The notes under the pieces: generated by a model
Database searches by the model: none
The model's input: only the letters and a program-made list of their open reading frames with translations
Told to the model about the DNA's origin: nothing
Assembly: GCA_019694755.1 (NCBI GenBank)
Contig: JAIBBI010000016.1
Coordinates: 1-62,277, forward strand
Direction of reading: 5' to 3'
From: Gemmataceae bacterium
GTDB taxonomy: Bacteria > Planctomycetota > Planctomycetia > Gemmatales > Gemmataceae
DNA: 62,277 nucleotides
Shown here: positions 42,035 to 50,938 of the stretch, in pieces
Position numbering within the stretch: the stretch's first letter is position 1
Layout: each line of letters starts with the position of its first letter
Made by a program: the position numbers and the translations under genes

Positions 42035-43057
42035 CTACTGTGCGTATCGGCCTTTGATCGTGGGGATCAGGTACTCCCGAAACGCCCGATTAAGGTCGTA
42101 TTTCGGTCGGAAGCCCCAATCGGCCCGCGCGGCCGAGTCGTCGACGTCTTCCGGCCAACTATCGACGATCCCCTGCCGCTTGGCGTCGAGCTTGAAGTCG
42201 ACGACCGCGCCGGGGAACTCCTGCATCACGATCTGGCGAATCTCTTCGGCCGACGGATTGAACGCACTGATGTTGTAGACCGGTCGCGTGAGTTGCTCGC
42301 GCGATGCCGATGACAGCGACAAGATCGCCGTGATCGCGTCCGGCATGGCCATGAATGGAATCCGCGTGTCCGGGCGGACGAAGCACGCGTACGGCTTGCC
42401 TTGCGCTGCGGCGTGAAGCATCTCCGGTGCGTAGTCCGACGTGCCGCCCGACGGTACGGTCACCGCCGAAATCAGGCCGGGGAATCGCAGGCAACGGAAG
42501 TCCACTTTGCGGTGCGCCGCCTCGGCCGCTAGCTGGCGATAGTGCCGGGAGTAGTAGATGCCGAGCATTTCGCAGTAGAGCTTGTTGCAGCCATACATCG
42601 TCGTCGGCCAGGAGTAGTCGTCTTCGCGGACTTTCCCAGCCGTCGTCTTTTCGGCCACCGATGGTAACCCGTACGCGGCGATCGACGACGGGTACAGGAA
42701 CACGACGGGCCTGCCGTGCGACTCGCCCTGCTCCTGAGCGAACTCCAGCAATGCCATCGTCCCTTCGACATTTATCCGGTGAGCCGCCTTCGGTGTGAAC
42801 TCGCTGCGCGTCGAGAGCAGCGCGGCCAGGTGAACGATCAGGTCGATCTCGTACTCGGCTTGAAGCGTCTCCAGAAGATTAGCGTCAAGAATGGACCCCA
42901 CGACGTGTCGGCGGACGAGCGGCCGAAGCTCGGGATGCAGCGGGTTCAGGTCGAGCGTGATGATCGCCCGGTCCGGGTCCTGGGCGAGCGTCGAGATGAG
43001 CCCGTGCCCGATCTCGCCTCCGGCCCCGGTGATGAATACGACCGGTTTTCGTGTCAC
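42035..43057 (-). CDS. NAD-dependent epimerase/dehydratase, threonine-dehydrogenase-like SDR
   Basis: A 340-residue extended short-chain dehydrogenase. The NAD(P)-binding motif is ITGAGGEIGHGL, the YxxxK catalytic pair is YGCNK, and PSSIAAYG supplies the serine. The segments LRFPGLISAVTVPSGGTSDYAPEM and VYNISAFNPSAEEI resemble the epimerase-like L-threonine 3-dehydrogenases. A role in threonine or sugar-nucleotide metabolism is possible; the substrate cannot be fixed from sequence. It lies between the BBP7 gene and the sugar-binding lipoprotein, all on the minus strand. Confidence 0.86.
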   Translation of the reverse strand: MTRKPVVFITGAGGEIGHGLISTLAQDPDRAIITLDLNPLHPELRPLVRRHVVGSILDANLLETLQAEYEIDLIVHLAALLSTRSEFTPKAAHRINVEGTMALLEFAQEQGESHGRPVVFLYPSSIAAYGLPSVAEKTTAGKVREDDYSWPTTMYGCNKLYCEMLGIYYSRHYRQLAAEAAHRKVDFRCLRFPGLISAVTVPSGGTSDYAPEMLHAAAQGKPYACFVRPDTRIPFMAMPDAITAILSLSSASREQLTRPVYNISAFNPSAEEIRQIVMQEFPGAVVDFKLDAKRQGIVDSWPEDVDDSAARADWGFRPKYDLNRAFREYLIPTIKGRYAQ

Positions 43058-43109
43058 GTTTCAATCCTGCCCGGGAGGGGGTGATAAACGCTCAGCTGCG
43101 TCGTCGCGT

Positions 43110-44162
43110 CTATTTGGCTTTCTTCGCTTCCTGAGCTTTGTATTCGGCGACCGTGATGTTGCCTTCGCCGCCCGACTTCGTGATCACGCGGTGCGGCACG
43201 GCGCGGAGTTTGCCGCCCAAGTACTTCCCGCCCTTGGCCAGCCCGGCCATCGCCTTGACCGACTCGTATCCGAAGTTGAACGGATCCTGGACGACCGTCG
43301 CGAAGACGTGGCCGTCTTCGATACCCTGCAACGTGACCGGATTCTCGTCGAATCCTACGATTTTCACTTTCCCGAGTAGTCCCGCGTCTTTCACCGCGGT
43401 GAGGTTAGCGGGCGGGTTGTACGCCCAAAGGCCGACCAGGCACACATTCGGCTCGGCTTTCAGCGCGAGCAAGGCGTCGGTCGAGTTCTGCACGGCCCGC
43501 GTTGTCCCTTCGGGCTGGTCGGTGAAAATCTTGTGGAGCTTGTACTTACCGAACTGCCCCGCACCGGTCGGCAATGCCGGCAACTTGCTGACATCGGCCG
43601 GCGCGGTTGCGTCGGCCAGTTCGTCGAGCACGCCCTGGCACCGTTGGTGCGCGTTCAGCGATTCGGTCTGCCCGACGAACAACGCGACGACGCCGCCCGA
43701 AGGCATCGCCTGCTTCACCAGTTTCCCGGCCGCCCGGCCCGCGGAATAGTTGTCAGTGCCGATGTAACAAAGGCGGTTGCTGGCCGGGGCGTCGTTGTCG
43801 ACGGCGAGCAACGGCACCTTGGCTGCCAGTTCATTCAGATACGCGGTCTGGTTTTTCGGGTCGCTGACACTGACGGCAATTGCCTTAACTGCACGCTGGA
43901 CGAGCGAATCCAGTACCTCCTGCTGGGCAGCGGGGTCACCGGAGACGGGCTTGCGGAAGATCACATGTACGCCGGTTTCGGATTCCGCCTTGCGGCAGCC
44001 CGCCTCGACGATCGACCAAAATGGATCAGGATTGTTGGAGACAAAAGCGACCGTCGGTTTTTCCGACTCCGACGACTTGGTCACGGTAACAGTCGTCGTC
44101 GATTTGACGCCGCACCCCGTAAGTCCGATGGTCAGAATCAGCAGTAGATAGGTTCGGCGCAT
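43110..44162 (-). CDS. Sugar-type substrate-binding lipoprotein (RbsB-like)
   Basis: A 350-residue periplasmic-binding protein. The N-terminal signal ends in the lipobox LTGC (YLLLILTIGLTGC). The fold pattern matches ribose/galactose binders: TVAFVSNNPDPFWSIVEAGCRKAESETG, ISVSDP..., LLAVDNDAPASNRLCYIGTDNYSAG, and VGLWAYNPPANLTAVKDAG. No ABC permease or ATPase gene is adjacent, so it may supply another transporter or act as a sensor. ATG 44162 is favoured by a GAGGT ribosome-binding site; the frame opens earlier. It lies 41 bases after fabI. Confidence 0.86.
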   Translation of the reverse strand: MRRTYLLLILTIGLTGCGVKSTTTVTVTKSSESEKPTVAFVSNNPDPFWSIVEAGCRKAESETGVHVIFRKPVSGDPAAQQEVLDSLVQRAVKAIAVSVSDPKNQTAYLNELAAKVPLLAVDNDAPASNRLCYIGTDNYSAGRAAGKLVKQAMPSGGVVALFVGQTESLNAHQRCQGVLDELADATAPADVSKLPALPTGAGQFGKYKLHKIFTDQPEGTTRAVQNSTDALLALKAEPNVCLVGLWAYNPPANLTAVKDAGLLGKVKIVGFDENPVTLQGIEDGHVFATVVQDPFNFGYESVKAMAGLAKGGKYLGGKLRAVPHRVITKSGGEGNITVAEYKAQEAKKAK

Positions 44163-44203
44163 GTCCACCTCGGTGGTCCGGGTCCAGGAGCTTAACCCGC
44201 GAT

Positions 44204-45088
44204 TCAACCGGCCATGGCGTTGTAGCCACAATCGACGTAGAGGATCTGCCCCGTGACGGCGCTCGCGAGCGGGCTGACGAGGAACAGCGTGGCGTTCGCC
44301 ACTTCTTCCGGCTTGATTGGGCGTGGCAGCGGGCTACGCACGGCCGCGTATTCGATACTCTTCTCGAATTCGCCGGGGCGGATGCTGCGTGCCGCTCGCG
44401 ACGCGTAGGGGCCCGCGCTGATCAGGTTCACGCGGATATTCTTGCTGCCGAGGTTGTGCGCGAGTTGCTTTGCGTCGATCTGTAAAGCGGCTTTCGCTGT
44501 GCTCATGCCGCCGCCGTAATACGGCACGACCCGTTCGCCGCCGAGGTAAGTCAGGCCGACCGCGCTAGCCCCGTCCGGGCGGTTTTCCATGTACTTCTCG
44601 GCCGCCCGCATCATGCTGGTCAGGCTGTACGCGCTGATGCCGATCGCCTCGGAGTAGGCCGCCCGGCTGGTGTCCTTAGCCAGCTTCATGATCTCCCGGC
44701 TGAAGGCGATTGAGTGAATGATGATGTCGATGCCGCCGAACTTCTGGCCCACGGCATCTACCGTGCCCTGGATCGAGTACTCGGCAAACTTCGCGTACCG
44801 TTTGTCGGTGCGCACGTTCTCCGGTACGTCGGCCATCGTGTCGTAGAGTGCGTCGCAGGCGAAAATGCCATCGACCTTGAGTTCGCTTCCGTCGGGCAGA
44901 AGGCGCGAATCGCGGTCCTGATCCCGGGTCAGGAAACTCTCAACGATTCCGCACATGCGGGGGTGGCAGGCGAGCGCGATGGTCGCCCCGGCCGCCCGCA
45001 GCCCCTTCGCAATGAACCAGGCGAACGACTCATTGTCACCCACGCCAGTGACGAGAGCGACTTTTCCTTTAAGGTCGATGGGAATCAT
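44204..45088 (-). CDS. fabI: Enoyl-ACP reductase, plant/chlamydial type
   Basis: A 294-residue NADH-dependent reductase of the last step of fatty-acid elongation. The nucleotide-binding segment is LVTGVGDNESFAW, and active-site residues lie in YYGGGMSTAKAAL, where Tyr and Lys are separated by seven residues, as I recall for plant and chlamydial enzymes, against six in E. coli FabI. Segments ALYDTMADVPENVRTDKRYAK, IIIHSIAFSREI and RVNLISAGPYASRAARSI also match the plastid enzyme pattern. ATG 45088 has a GGAG ribosome-binding site. It is divergent from the MaoC-like gene, 126 bases apart, suggesting shared lipid function. Confidence 0.93.
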   Translation of the reverse strand: MIPIDLKGKVALVTGVGDNESFAWFIAKGLRAAGATIALACHPRMCGIVESFLTRDQDRDSRLLPDGSELKVDGIFACDALYDTMADVPENVRTDKRYAKFAEYSIQGTVDAVGQKFGGIDIIIHSIAFSREIMKLAKDTSRAAYSEAIGISAYSLTSMMRAAEKYMENRPDGASAVGLTYLGGERVVPYYGGGMSTAKAALQIDAKQLAHNLGSKNIRVNLISAGPYASRAARSIRPGEFEKSIEYAAVRSPLPRPIKPEEVANATLFLVSPLASAVTGQILYVDCGYNAMAG

Positions 45089-45214
45089 GGAGCTTCTCCG
45101 GGGCGGAACGTCGTGCGGCATTTGGTTTAGCGGTAGCGCACCGGCCCGGCCAGCGGTGGTTGGGCGAGCGGAGCGTCAGTATGCTACCAGTTCGAAGACC
45201 GCACGAGAGATCGC

Positions 45215-45688
45215 GTGTACGGGCCGGACCACAAGTACTATGAAGACGTCGCCGAAGGGGACACCTGGGTCTCGCCGCCCCGCGTGCTGACCCAGGACGA
45301 CATCCAGACTTTTGCCGATCTCACCGGCGACTTCAACCCGATGCACGTCAACCCGGAATACGCGGCCACGATGCCGTTCGGCCGGACCATCGCCCACGGT
45401 CTCCTCACGCTCGCCCGGGCCTCGGGCAGCAGTATCGATCATCCGCCGATGCGGACATTGGCGATCGTCGAACTGCGTTCGGTCATTTTCCGCGCCCCGG
45501 TATTCCCCGGCGACGAATTGCACGTCCGCACCACGGTCGCTGGTAAGGAGCGGAAAGGCCGGGGAAAACGCGGTCTCATCACATGGAAGCGTGAAGCGAT
45601 CAACCAGGAAGGCAAGGTCGTTCAGGAGGGGACAAGCGTCACGCTCGTTGAGGCACGCGAACCGCCCCCGCCGCGACTTTCGGACTAA
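45215..45688 (+). CDS. MaoC-like hot-dog dehydratase
   Basis: A 157-residue hot-dog-fold protein. The (R)-hydratase catalytic pattern is visible: LTGDFNPMHVNPEYAATMPFGRTIAHGLLT, with Asp and His in DFNPMH and the following serine/glycine-rich turn replaced by AHGLL. Such proteins hydrate enoyl thioesters in fatty-acid or polyester metabolism. The divergent fabI supports a lipid role. Start GTG 45215 follows GAGAGA; no in-frame ATG is nearby. gltX begins 7 bases after its stop. Confidence 0.86.
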   Translation: MYGPDHKYYEDVAEGDTWVSPPRVLTQDDIQTFADLTGDFNPMHVNPEYAATMPFGRTIAHGLLTLARASGSSIDHPPMRTLAIVELRSVIFRAPVFPGDELHVRTTVAGKERKGRGKRGLITWKREAINQEGKVVQEGTSVTLVEAREPPPPRLSD

Positions 45689-45695
45689 ACAAATC

Positions 45696-47237
45696 ATGAC
45701 CATTCGCACACGCTTTGCCCCGTCGCCGACGGGCTACCTCCACATCGGCGGAGTCAGGACGGCCTTGTTCAACTGGCTGCTCACCCGCCGGCACCAGGGC
45801 ACCTACGTCCTGCGGATCGAGGACACCGACACCGAGCGCAACAAGCCGGAAGCCCTGCAGCCGATCCTCGACGGATTCCGCTGGCTCGGCATCCCGTGGG
45901 ACGAGGGCCCGGAAGTCGACGGCCCGTACGCCCCGTATTTCCAGTCGCAGCGATTCGCCACCTACAAAGAAGCGGCGATGCGGATGCTTGCATCCGGTCA
46001 TGCCTATACGGACTATCTCACGAAGGACCAACTCGACTCCGAGCGGAAGGCCGCGGAGGTTGCCAAGAAGCCGTACATCCACCGCGGGCCGCACCGGGCG
46101 ACGCCGGCCGACGAGTGCGTTCGGCTTTATGCTGCCAACCCGACCGCGCTGCGCCTGAAAGTGCCCGAGGGCCGATCCGTCGTCATCGACGACGTGATTC
46201 GCGGCCGGGTCGAGGTGCAGACCGACACGATCGGCGACCCGGTGATCCTGCGGCCCGACGGCCGGCCGCTCTACAACTTCGCGGCGGTCATCGACGACGT
46301 GGCCATGAAGATCACCCACGTCATCCGCGCGGCCGAGCACCTTTCGAATACCCCCGTACAGGTTCTGGTCTACGAAGCGCTCGGTCTGCCGATGCCCACC
46401 TTCGCTCACGTGCCGGTGGTCAACGAACCGAACTCGAAAAAAAAGCTTTCGAAACGCGACATGAAGAAGTTCGTGACGGCCGACGTGCGGGCCAAACTCC
46501 GCATGGTGGGCTACACGGACGAACAGATCGAGAGCCGCGACGACCTCAATCCGGCCACAGTCGCCTTCTACCGTGAACTGGGCTACCTGCCCACGGCCAT
46601 TGTCAATTACCTCGCCCGGCTCGGCTGGTCGCTCGACGACAAGGCCGAAAAGATCAGCATGGCCGACCTTATTGCCAACTTCAGCCTCGAACGGGTATCG
46701 AGCGCGCCCGCCAGTTTCGATCCGGACAAGCTGTACTGGTTGGCCGGCGAGTACATGAAAGAACTGCCGCTGGAAGAAAAGGTCGCCGGGTGCGTTCCGT
46801 TCCTGCAACGGGCCGGGCTGCTCGGAGCATCACCGACCCCGGCCGAAATCGAGAAACTCACAAAGATCGTTACGGCAGCGGGCGACCGGCTCAAACTGTT
46901 CTCCGATATTCTCACCTATGGTCGGCCGTTTCTCGTCGCGAAGATCGATTACGACCCCAAGGGTGTGGAAAAGCGGCTGAAGAAAGCCGGGGCAGCCGAC
47001 CATCTCCGCGCCTTCGCCGAGGTCCTCAAAACCGCGGAGCCATTCGACGTGCCGACGCTCGACAAGTCGCTCCACGAATACTGTGCGGCCAAGGCGATCA
47101 AGAGCGGCGAACTGGTCCACCCCGTCCGCGTCGCGACCACGGGAGTGGAAGTGGGTGTCGGGCTGTTCGACGCCCTCGCGATTCTGGGCCGGGACACCGT
47201 ACTGGCGCGGATCGAAGACGCTCTCCGGCTCGCATGA
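45696..47237 (+). CDS. gltX: Glutamyl-tRNA synthetase
   Basis: A 513-residue class I synthetase that charges tRNA-Glu (and in some species tRNA-Gln). HIGH-type motif PSPTGYLHIGGVRTAL, LRIEDTDTERNKPE, the LYNFAAVIDD block and KMSKS-type motif KKKLSKRD are present, with the anticodon-binding helical domain at the C-terminus. ATG 45696 starts exactly at the conserved TIRTRFAPSPTG. An upstream open frame overlapping the MaoC gene is a shadow. It begins 7 bases after the MaoC stop. Confidence 0.96.
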   Translation: MTIRTRFAPSPTGYLHIGGVRTALFNWLLTRRHQGTYVLRIEDTDTERNKPEALQPILDGFRWLGIPWDEGPEVDGPYAPYFQSQRFATYKEAAMRMLASGHAYTDYLTKDQLDSERKAAEVAKKPYIHRGPHRATPADECVRLYAANPTALRLKVPEGRSVVIDDVIRGRVEVQTDTIGDPVILRPDGRPLYNFAAVIDDVAMKITHVIRAAEHLSNTPVQVLVYEALGLPMPTFAHVPVVNEPNSKKKLSKRDMKKFVTADVRAKLRMVGYTDEQIESRDDLNPATVAFYRELGYLPTAIVNYLARLGWSLDDKAEKISMADLIANFSLERVSSAPASFDPDKLYWLAGEYMKELPLEEKVAGCVPFLQRAGLLGASPTPAEIEKLTKIVTAAGDRLKLFSDILTYGRPFLVAKIDYDPKGVEKRLKKAGAADHLRAFAEVLKTAEPFDVPTLDKSLHEYCAAKAIKSGELVHPVRVATTGVEVGVGLFDALAILGRDTVLARIEDALRLA

Positions 47238-47268
47238 CGCCGCCGCCGGCCGTCGATAAAACGACCGG

Positions 47269-48258
47269 ATGAAACCCTTTCAAGTCTGCGGCCTCGGCAA
47301 CGCCCTGGTCGATATTCTCCTCGAACTCTCCGAGCCGGAGTTTGCCGGCCTCGGCTTCGAGCGCGGCACCATGCGTCTCGTCGAGGCCGACGAACAGAAG
47401 CAACTTCTCGACCAATTCCACAGCAAAGACGCCCGACTCGTCAGCGGCGGATCGGTTGCCAACTCGGTCATCGCGCTGTCGCAGCTCGGTGGCCGGGGTG
47501 CGTTCCTCGGATGCGTCGGCGACGACCGCTACGGCTTCCATTACAAGTCGGAATTCGATGACCTCAAGATCGATTTCGGCAACCCCGTGCTCGTCGGGGC
47601 CACCACCGGCACCTGCCTGAGCATCATCACACCCGATGCCGAGCGGACCATGCGGACCTGCCTTGGCGTCGCGAGTCACCTCGCCGAGGCCCACGTCGAC
47701 GCCCAGCGGGTCACCGACTCCGAGTGGCTGTTTGTGGAGGGTTACGTCCTGGCCAACCCCGCGACCGGACAGGGTGCGGTCCGCGAGGCCGTCCGCGTCG
47801 CCCGGTCGGCCCGGACCAAAATCGCGCTGACCTGTTCCGAGGCGTTTATCGTCGAAGTCTTCGGCGACGCATTTCATGCCGCCCTGGCCGAGGCCGACTT
47901 GCTGTTCTGCAACGCCACGGAAGCGATGGCTGTGACGAAGACGACTGACGTACCTGCCGCTTTCGCTTCGATGAAGAGCAAGGTGCGCAATGCCGTGGTA
48001 ACCGACGGTGCGAACGGCGCGTACATCCGGCATGAGGGCGTGGAGGAGCATGTGCCCGCCTTCCCGTGCCAGCCGAAGGACCTGACCGGTGCCGGCGACA
48101 TGTTTGCCGGCGCATACCTATACGGCCTCGCTCAGGGGATCGCCCCTGGCCGGGCGGCGCGTGCGGCCAATTTCCTCGCCATGAAGGTCATCACTCAGAT
48201 CGGTGCCCGGCTGCATCACGGCACCCGGGAGTTCTGGGATTCGGCCATCGCGGGGTAA
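47269..48258 (+). CDS. PfkB-family kinase, adenosine-kinase-like
   Basis: A 329-residue ribokinase-fold sugar/nucleoside kinase. N-terminal GLGNALVDILLEL, the substrate-side GGSVANSVIALSQLGG and the C-terminal anion hole DLTGAGDMFAGAYLYGL with catalytic Asp are clear. The closest resemblance is to bacterial adenosine-kinase-like proteins, but substrate choice cannot be fixed from motifs. It is followed after 4 bases by a second PfkB kinase, so the two may be paired paralogues. It starts 31 bases after gltX. Confidence 0.9.
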   Translation: MKPFQVCGLGNALVDILLELSEPEFAGLGFERGTMRLVEADEQKQLLDQFHSKDARLVSGGSVANSVIALSQLGGRGAFLGCVGDDRYGFHYKSEFDDLKIDFGNPVLVGATTGTCLSIITPDAERTMRTCLGVASHLAEAHVDAQRVTDSEWLFVEGYVLANPATGQGAVREAVRVARSARTKIALTCSEAFIVEVFGDAFHAALAEADLLFCNATEAMAVTKTTDVPAAFASMKSKVRNAVVTDGANGAYIRHEGVEEHVPAFPCQPKDLTGAGDMFAGAYLYGLAQGIAPGRAARAANFLAMKVITQIGARLHHGTREFWDSAIAG

Positions 48259-48262
48259 CGTC

Positions 48263-49168
48263 ATGGCTCCGCTGATCGTCGGAACGCTGGCCCTCGACAC
48301 AATCGAGGCCCCAGGTGAACCGATCCGCCATTCGTTCGGCGGCTCGGGGTCATTCAGCTCTCTCGCCGCGGGACTATTCGGCCCGGTCCGCCTCATCGGT
48401 GCGGTCGGTGACGACTTCCCCGACGAGTTCCGCGCGATTCTGGAAGCCGGCCGGGTCGACCTTCGCGGCCTGTCGGTCTACCCCGGCGAAAAGATGTTTC
48501 GATGGCACGGCCGGTATCAAACCGACCGCAACCTCCGAGAAACGGTCGGACTCGAGCTCAACGTCATCGCCGTCAGCGAGCCGACGATCCCGCCGGAGTT
48601 TCAGGACTCGCCGTGCGTGCTGATCGCCAACATGCCCCCGGCGAAGCAACTCCATGCACTCGCTCAACTCCGCGGCCCGCAGTTTGTCATGGTCGACACG
48701 GTTGACGACTGGATCATCGCTCACCGGGCCGAGCTGATCGAGGTCATGAACCGGGTTGATGCCGTGCTCATGAATGACTCGGAGGCTCGTCTGCTGGCCG
48801 GCGAAGCCAATCTGATCCGCGCGGCCCACGCTGTGCGACGGCTCGGAGCCCGCCGGCTGATTGTTAAGAAAGGCGAGCACGGCTGTGCCCTGTTCGACGA
48901 TGCAGGGATCGCGTTGCTCCCCGCCTACCCGACACCGGATGACGTGGATCCCACCGGCGCGGGTGACGCATTTGCCGGCGGCACGCTCGGCTTCCTCGCG
49001 ACCTGTGATGCGGTGACTCCTGCGGCGCTCCGCCGGGCGCTCCGATCCGGCACGGTGATCGCCAGCATCGCCGTCGAAGGACACGGGTTCGCGACGCTCT
49101 CGCGACTCGGAAGGGCTGAGGTGGATGCCCGGCTCGCCAATTACGAACAAATGCTGATCGGCCCATGA
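48263..49168 (+). CDS. Second PfkB-family sugar kinase
   Basis: A 301-residue ribokinase-fold protein, divergent from its upstream neighbour. Motifs are LIVGTLALDTIEAPGE, FGGSGSFSSLAAGLFG, and the catalytic region DVDPTGAGDAFAGGTLGFLA. The ATP-side segment LIVKKGEHGCALF is present. Substrate unknown. ATG 48263 begins four bases after the previous stop, implying cotranscription. Confidence 0.9.
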   Translation: MAPLIVGTLALDTIEAPGEPIRHSFGGSGSFSSLAAGLFGPVRLIGAVGDDFPDEFRAILEAGRVDLRGLSVYPGEKMFRWHGRYQTDRNLRETVGLELNVIAVSEPTIPPEFQDSPCVLIANMPPAKQLHALAQLRGPQFVMVDTVDDWIIAHRAELIEVMNRVDAVLMNDSEARLLAGEANLIRAAHAVRRLGARRLIVKKGEHGCALFDDAGIALLPAYPTPDDVDPTGAGDAFAGGTLGFLATCDAVTPAALRRALRSGTVIASIAVEGHGFATLSRLGRAEVDARLANYEQMLIGP

Positions 49169-49225
49169 CTCGCAACCGGCACGAAACTGTGTTACCCTGC
49201 CGGGGTCACCACAGAGGGCACCGCC

Positions 49226-49393
49226 ATGAACAACCGGACGCTCGAAATCATCATCCTCGTCCTGATCGTCCTGTACCTGCTGGGTTTGACCACGCCCATA
49301 CTGGTCGGTCTGGGCGGGCTGATCCATCTCTTGATCGTGCTGATCCTGATCGTCGTCCTGCTCCGATTGCTCCAGGGGCGCAAGGTTCTCTAG
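49226..49393 (+). CDS. DUF5670-like (lmo0937-type) small membrane protein
   Basis: A 55-residue ORF, too short for many gene finders. The product has two hydrophobic helices, TLEIIILVLIVLYLLGL and LIHLLIVLILIVVLLRLL, ending in QGRKVL. This is the pattern of the small lmo0937/DUF5670 membrane proteins, often stress-linked. ATG 49226 and TAG 49391-49393 bound it. It lies between the second PfkB kinase and the GNAT gene in the same direction. Confidence 0.8.
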   Translation: MNNRTLEIIILVLIVLYLLGLTTPILVGLGGLIHLLIVLILIVVLLRLLQGRKVL

Positions 49394-49454
49394 CGCGTGC
49401 CGTTCTCCAAGGCCATGCCCGCCTGACGATTCGCGAATTCCCCGAGTCGATGCG

Positions 49455-49973
49455 ATGAAAATTGACCAAGTCGAGACAGAAAGGATGATCCTGCACCGGG
49501 CGACGCTCGGCGACCTGGCAGACCTCATTCGCTTCTACGCCGATCCGCAGGTCATGAAGACCTTGGGCGGACTGCGCACCCCGGACGAGACCCGGCTGCT
49601 GGCCGAAAAAATCGTCGCCCATTGGGTGGTTCACAACTTCGGCGCGTGGATCATGCGCGACCGGGGATCGGGCGAATTCATCGGCCGGGGCGGTCTCCGG
49701 CTCATGGTGGTGGACGGAACCCCGGAAGTGGAACTCGGCTATGGTCTGATGCCCGCCTACTGGGGCCGGGGATTGGCCACCGAGTTGGCCCGTGCGGCAG
49801 TGCGTACCGCGTTCGAGGAGTTGCGAATCGCGAGTCTCTGTTGTTTCACGCTCATCGACAATGCCGGTTCGCTCAATGTCATGCGCAAGGTCGGATTCCA
49901 GTACGAGCGCGACGGCACGTACGCGGATCAGCCCCACGTCTTTTACCGGCTGCGTCGGCCGGCCGGTCCATGA
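49455..49973 (+). CDS. GNAT N-acetyltransferase (RimJ/RimL-like)
   Basis: A 172-residue acetyltransferase. The opening VETERMILHRATLGDLADLIRF and the acetyl-CoA motif GYGLMPAYWGRGLATELARAAV are characteristic of the RimJ/RimL group. A late segment NAGSLNVMRKVGFQYE is also typical. Substrate unknown: these enzymes acetylate amino groups on ribosomal proteins, antibiotics or small molecules. Its stop overlaps the next gene's ATG as ATGA, indicating translational coupling. Confidence 0.9.
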   Translation: MKIDQVETERMILHRATLGDLADLIRFYADPQVMKTLGGLRTPDETRLLAEKIVAHWVVHNFGAWIMRDRGSGEFIGRGGLRLMVVDGTPEVELGYGLMPAYWGRGLATELARAAVRTAFEELRIASLCCFTLIDNAGSLNVMRKVGFQYERDGTYADQPHVFYRLRRPAGP

Positions 49974-50938
49974 CACAAGTCACAATCATCGGTGCCGGCG
50001 GAATCGGCGGATCGGTCGGCTACGCGCTCACCGCTTCCGGCGTCGAAGTTACCTGCGTCGAAATCGACGCGGGTCGCATCGACGACGGCAACCGTCAGGG
50101 GCTGCGGGTCGCTGACCGCCCGGCAGTCGCCGCGCGGTTCGTCCCGTTCGGCGAATGGGAACCGCGGCCAGACGTGCCCACTTTGCTGTGCGTGAAGTGC
50201 TACGACAATGCCGAAGTCCTGAATCGAATCACGAACGCCGGGAAGTTGCTTCCGATCCAGAACGGTATCGACGACCGGCTCGAATCACTCTCGCACCCCG
50301 CCGGGGCAATCGCGTCGTACGTCGCACGGGCAGAACCGGGGCGTGCGGCCGTCCGGGTGACACGGCCGGGGCACCTTCACCTCGGCGCTCGCGGCAATTC
50401 GACTCCGGAATGGGTCCGCGAAATCGCGCGGGCCATCCGGTCGGCACGTCTTTGTTCCGTTGTCGAGGTCGAACAGATCGCACCGTATCAGCACAGCAAA
50501 TTGCTGTACAACGCGGCCATCGCACCGCTGGCCGCCGCGGCAGGACTCGATAACGCCGCCCTGCTGGAGTTGCCGCTCGCCCGAAAGCTGTTCTTCGCAT
50601 TCCTTCGGGAAAACTACGCGATTCTGCACGATGCCGGGAAGTCGCTTGGCAAAGTCGGACCGTTCCACCCAGATACCGTCGCGAAGATTCTCGCCAAGCC
50701 CTGGCTCGCCCGACTATTTGCCCGGGCGTTTGTCCCGAGCCTTCGGGGCACCTACTGCTCGATGGCCGGGGACATCGAAAAGGGGCGGACCGAAGTCGCC
50801 AACTACAACGGCGTTCTGGCCCGATGGGCCGGTTCACTCCCCTGCCCGCTCAATCGTAGGGCCGTCGAGATCGTCGAGCGCATGGCCTCGGCCGGCACAC
50901 GGCCGGCGCCGGACGTCCTCACTCAATTCGAGAGTTGA
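49970..50938 (+). CDS. Ketopantoate-reductase-like (PanE/ApbA family)
   Basis: A 322-residue NADP-dependent 2-dehydropantoate reductase-like protein. The nucleotide-binding motif IIGAGGIGGSVGYAL, a conserved lysine in YQHSKLLYNAAIAPLAA, and the C-terminal serine region SLRGTYCSMAGDIEKGRTEV fit the family. If genuine it reduces ketopantoate in pantothenate synthesis, but many homologues use other keto acids. It overlaps the GNAT gene by four bases and the convergent tsaE by 16. Confidence 0.85.
   Translation: MTQVTIIGAGGIGGSVGYALTASGVEVTCVEIDAGRIDDGNRQGLRVADRPAVAARFVPFGEWEPRPDVPTLLCVKCYDNAEVLNRITNAGKLLPIQNGIDDRLESLSHPAGAIASYVARAEPGRAAVRVTRPGHLHLGARGNSTPEWVREIARAIRSARLCSVVEVEQIAPYQHSKLLYNAAIAPLAAAAGLDNAALLELPLARKLFFAFLRENYAILHDAGKSLGKVGPFHPDTVAKILAKPWLARLFARAFVPSLRGTYCSMAGDIEKGRTEVANYNGVLARWAGSLPCPLNRRAVEIVERMASAGTRPAPDVLTQFES

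Noticed and set aside
45109-45208. tRNA-like pairing between CGTGCGG and CCGCACG with a TTTAGCGGTAGC D-arm-like stretch between fabI and the MaoC-like gene
   Set aside because: The T-arm lacks its 5-base stem before the supposed acceptor end, and no anticodon arm is convincing; probably a chance inverted repeat.
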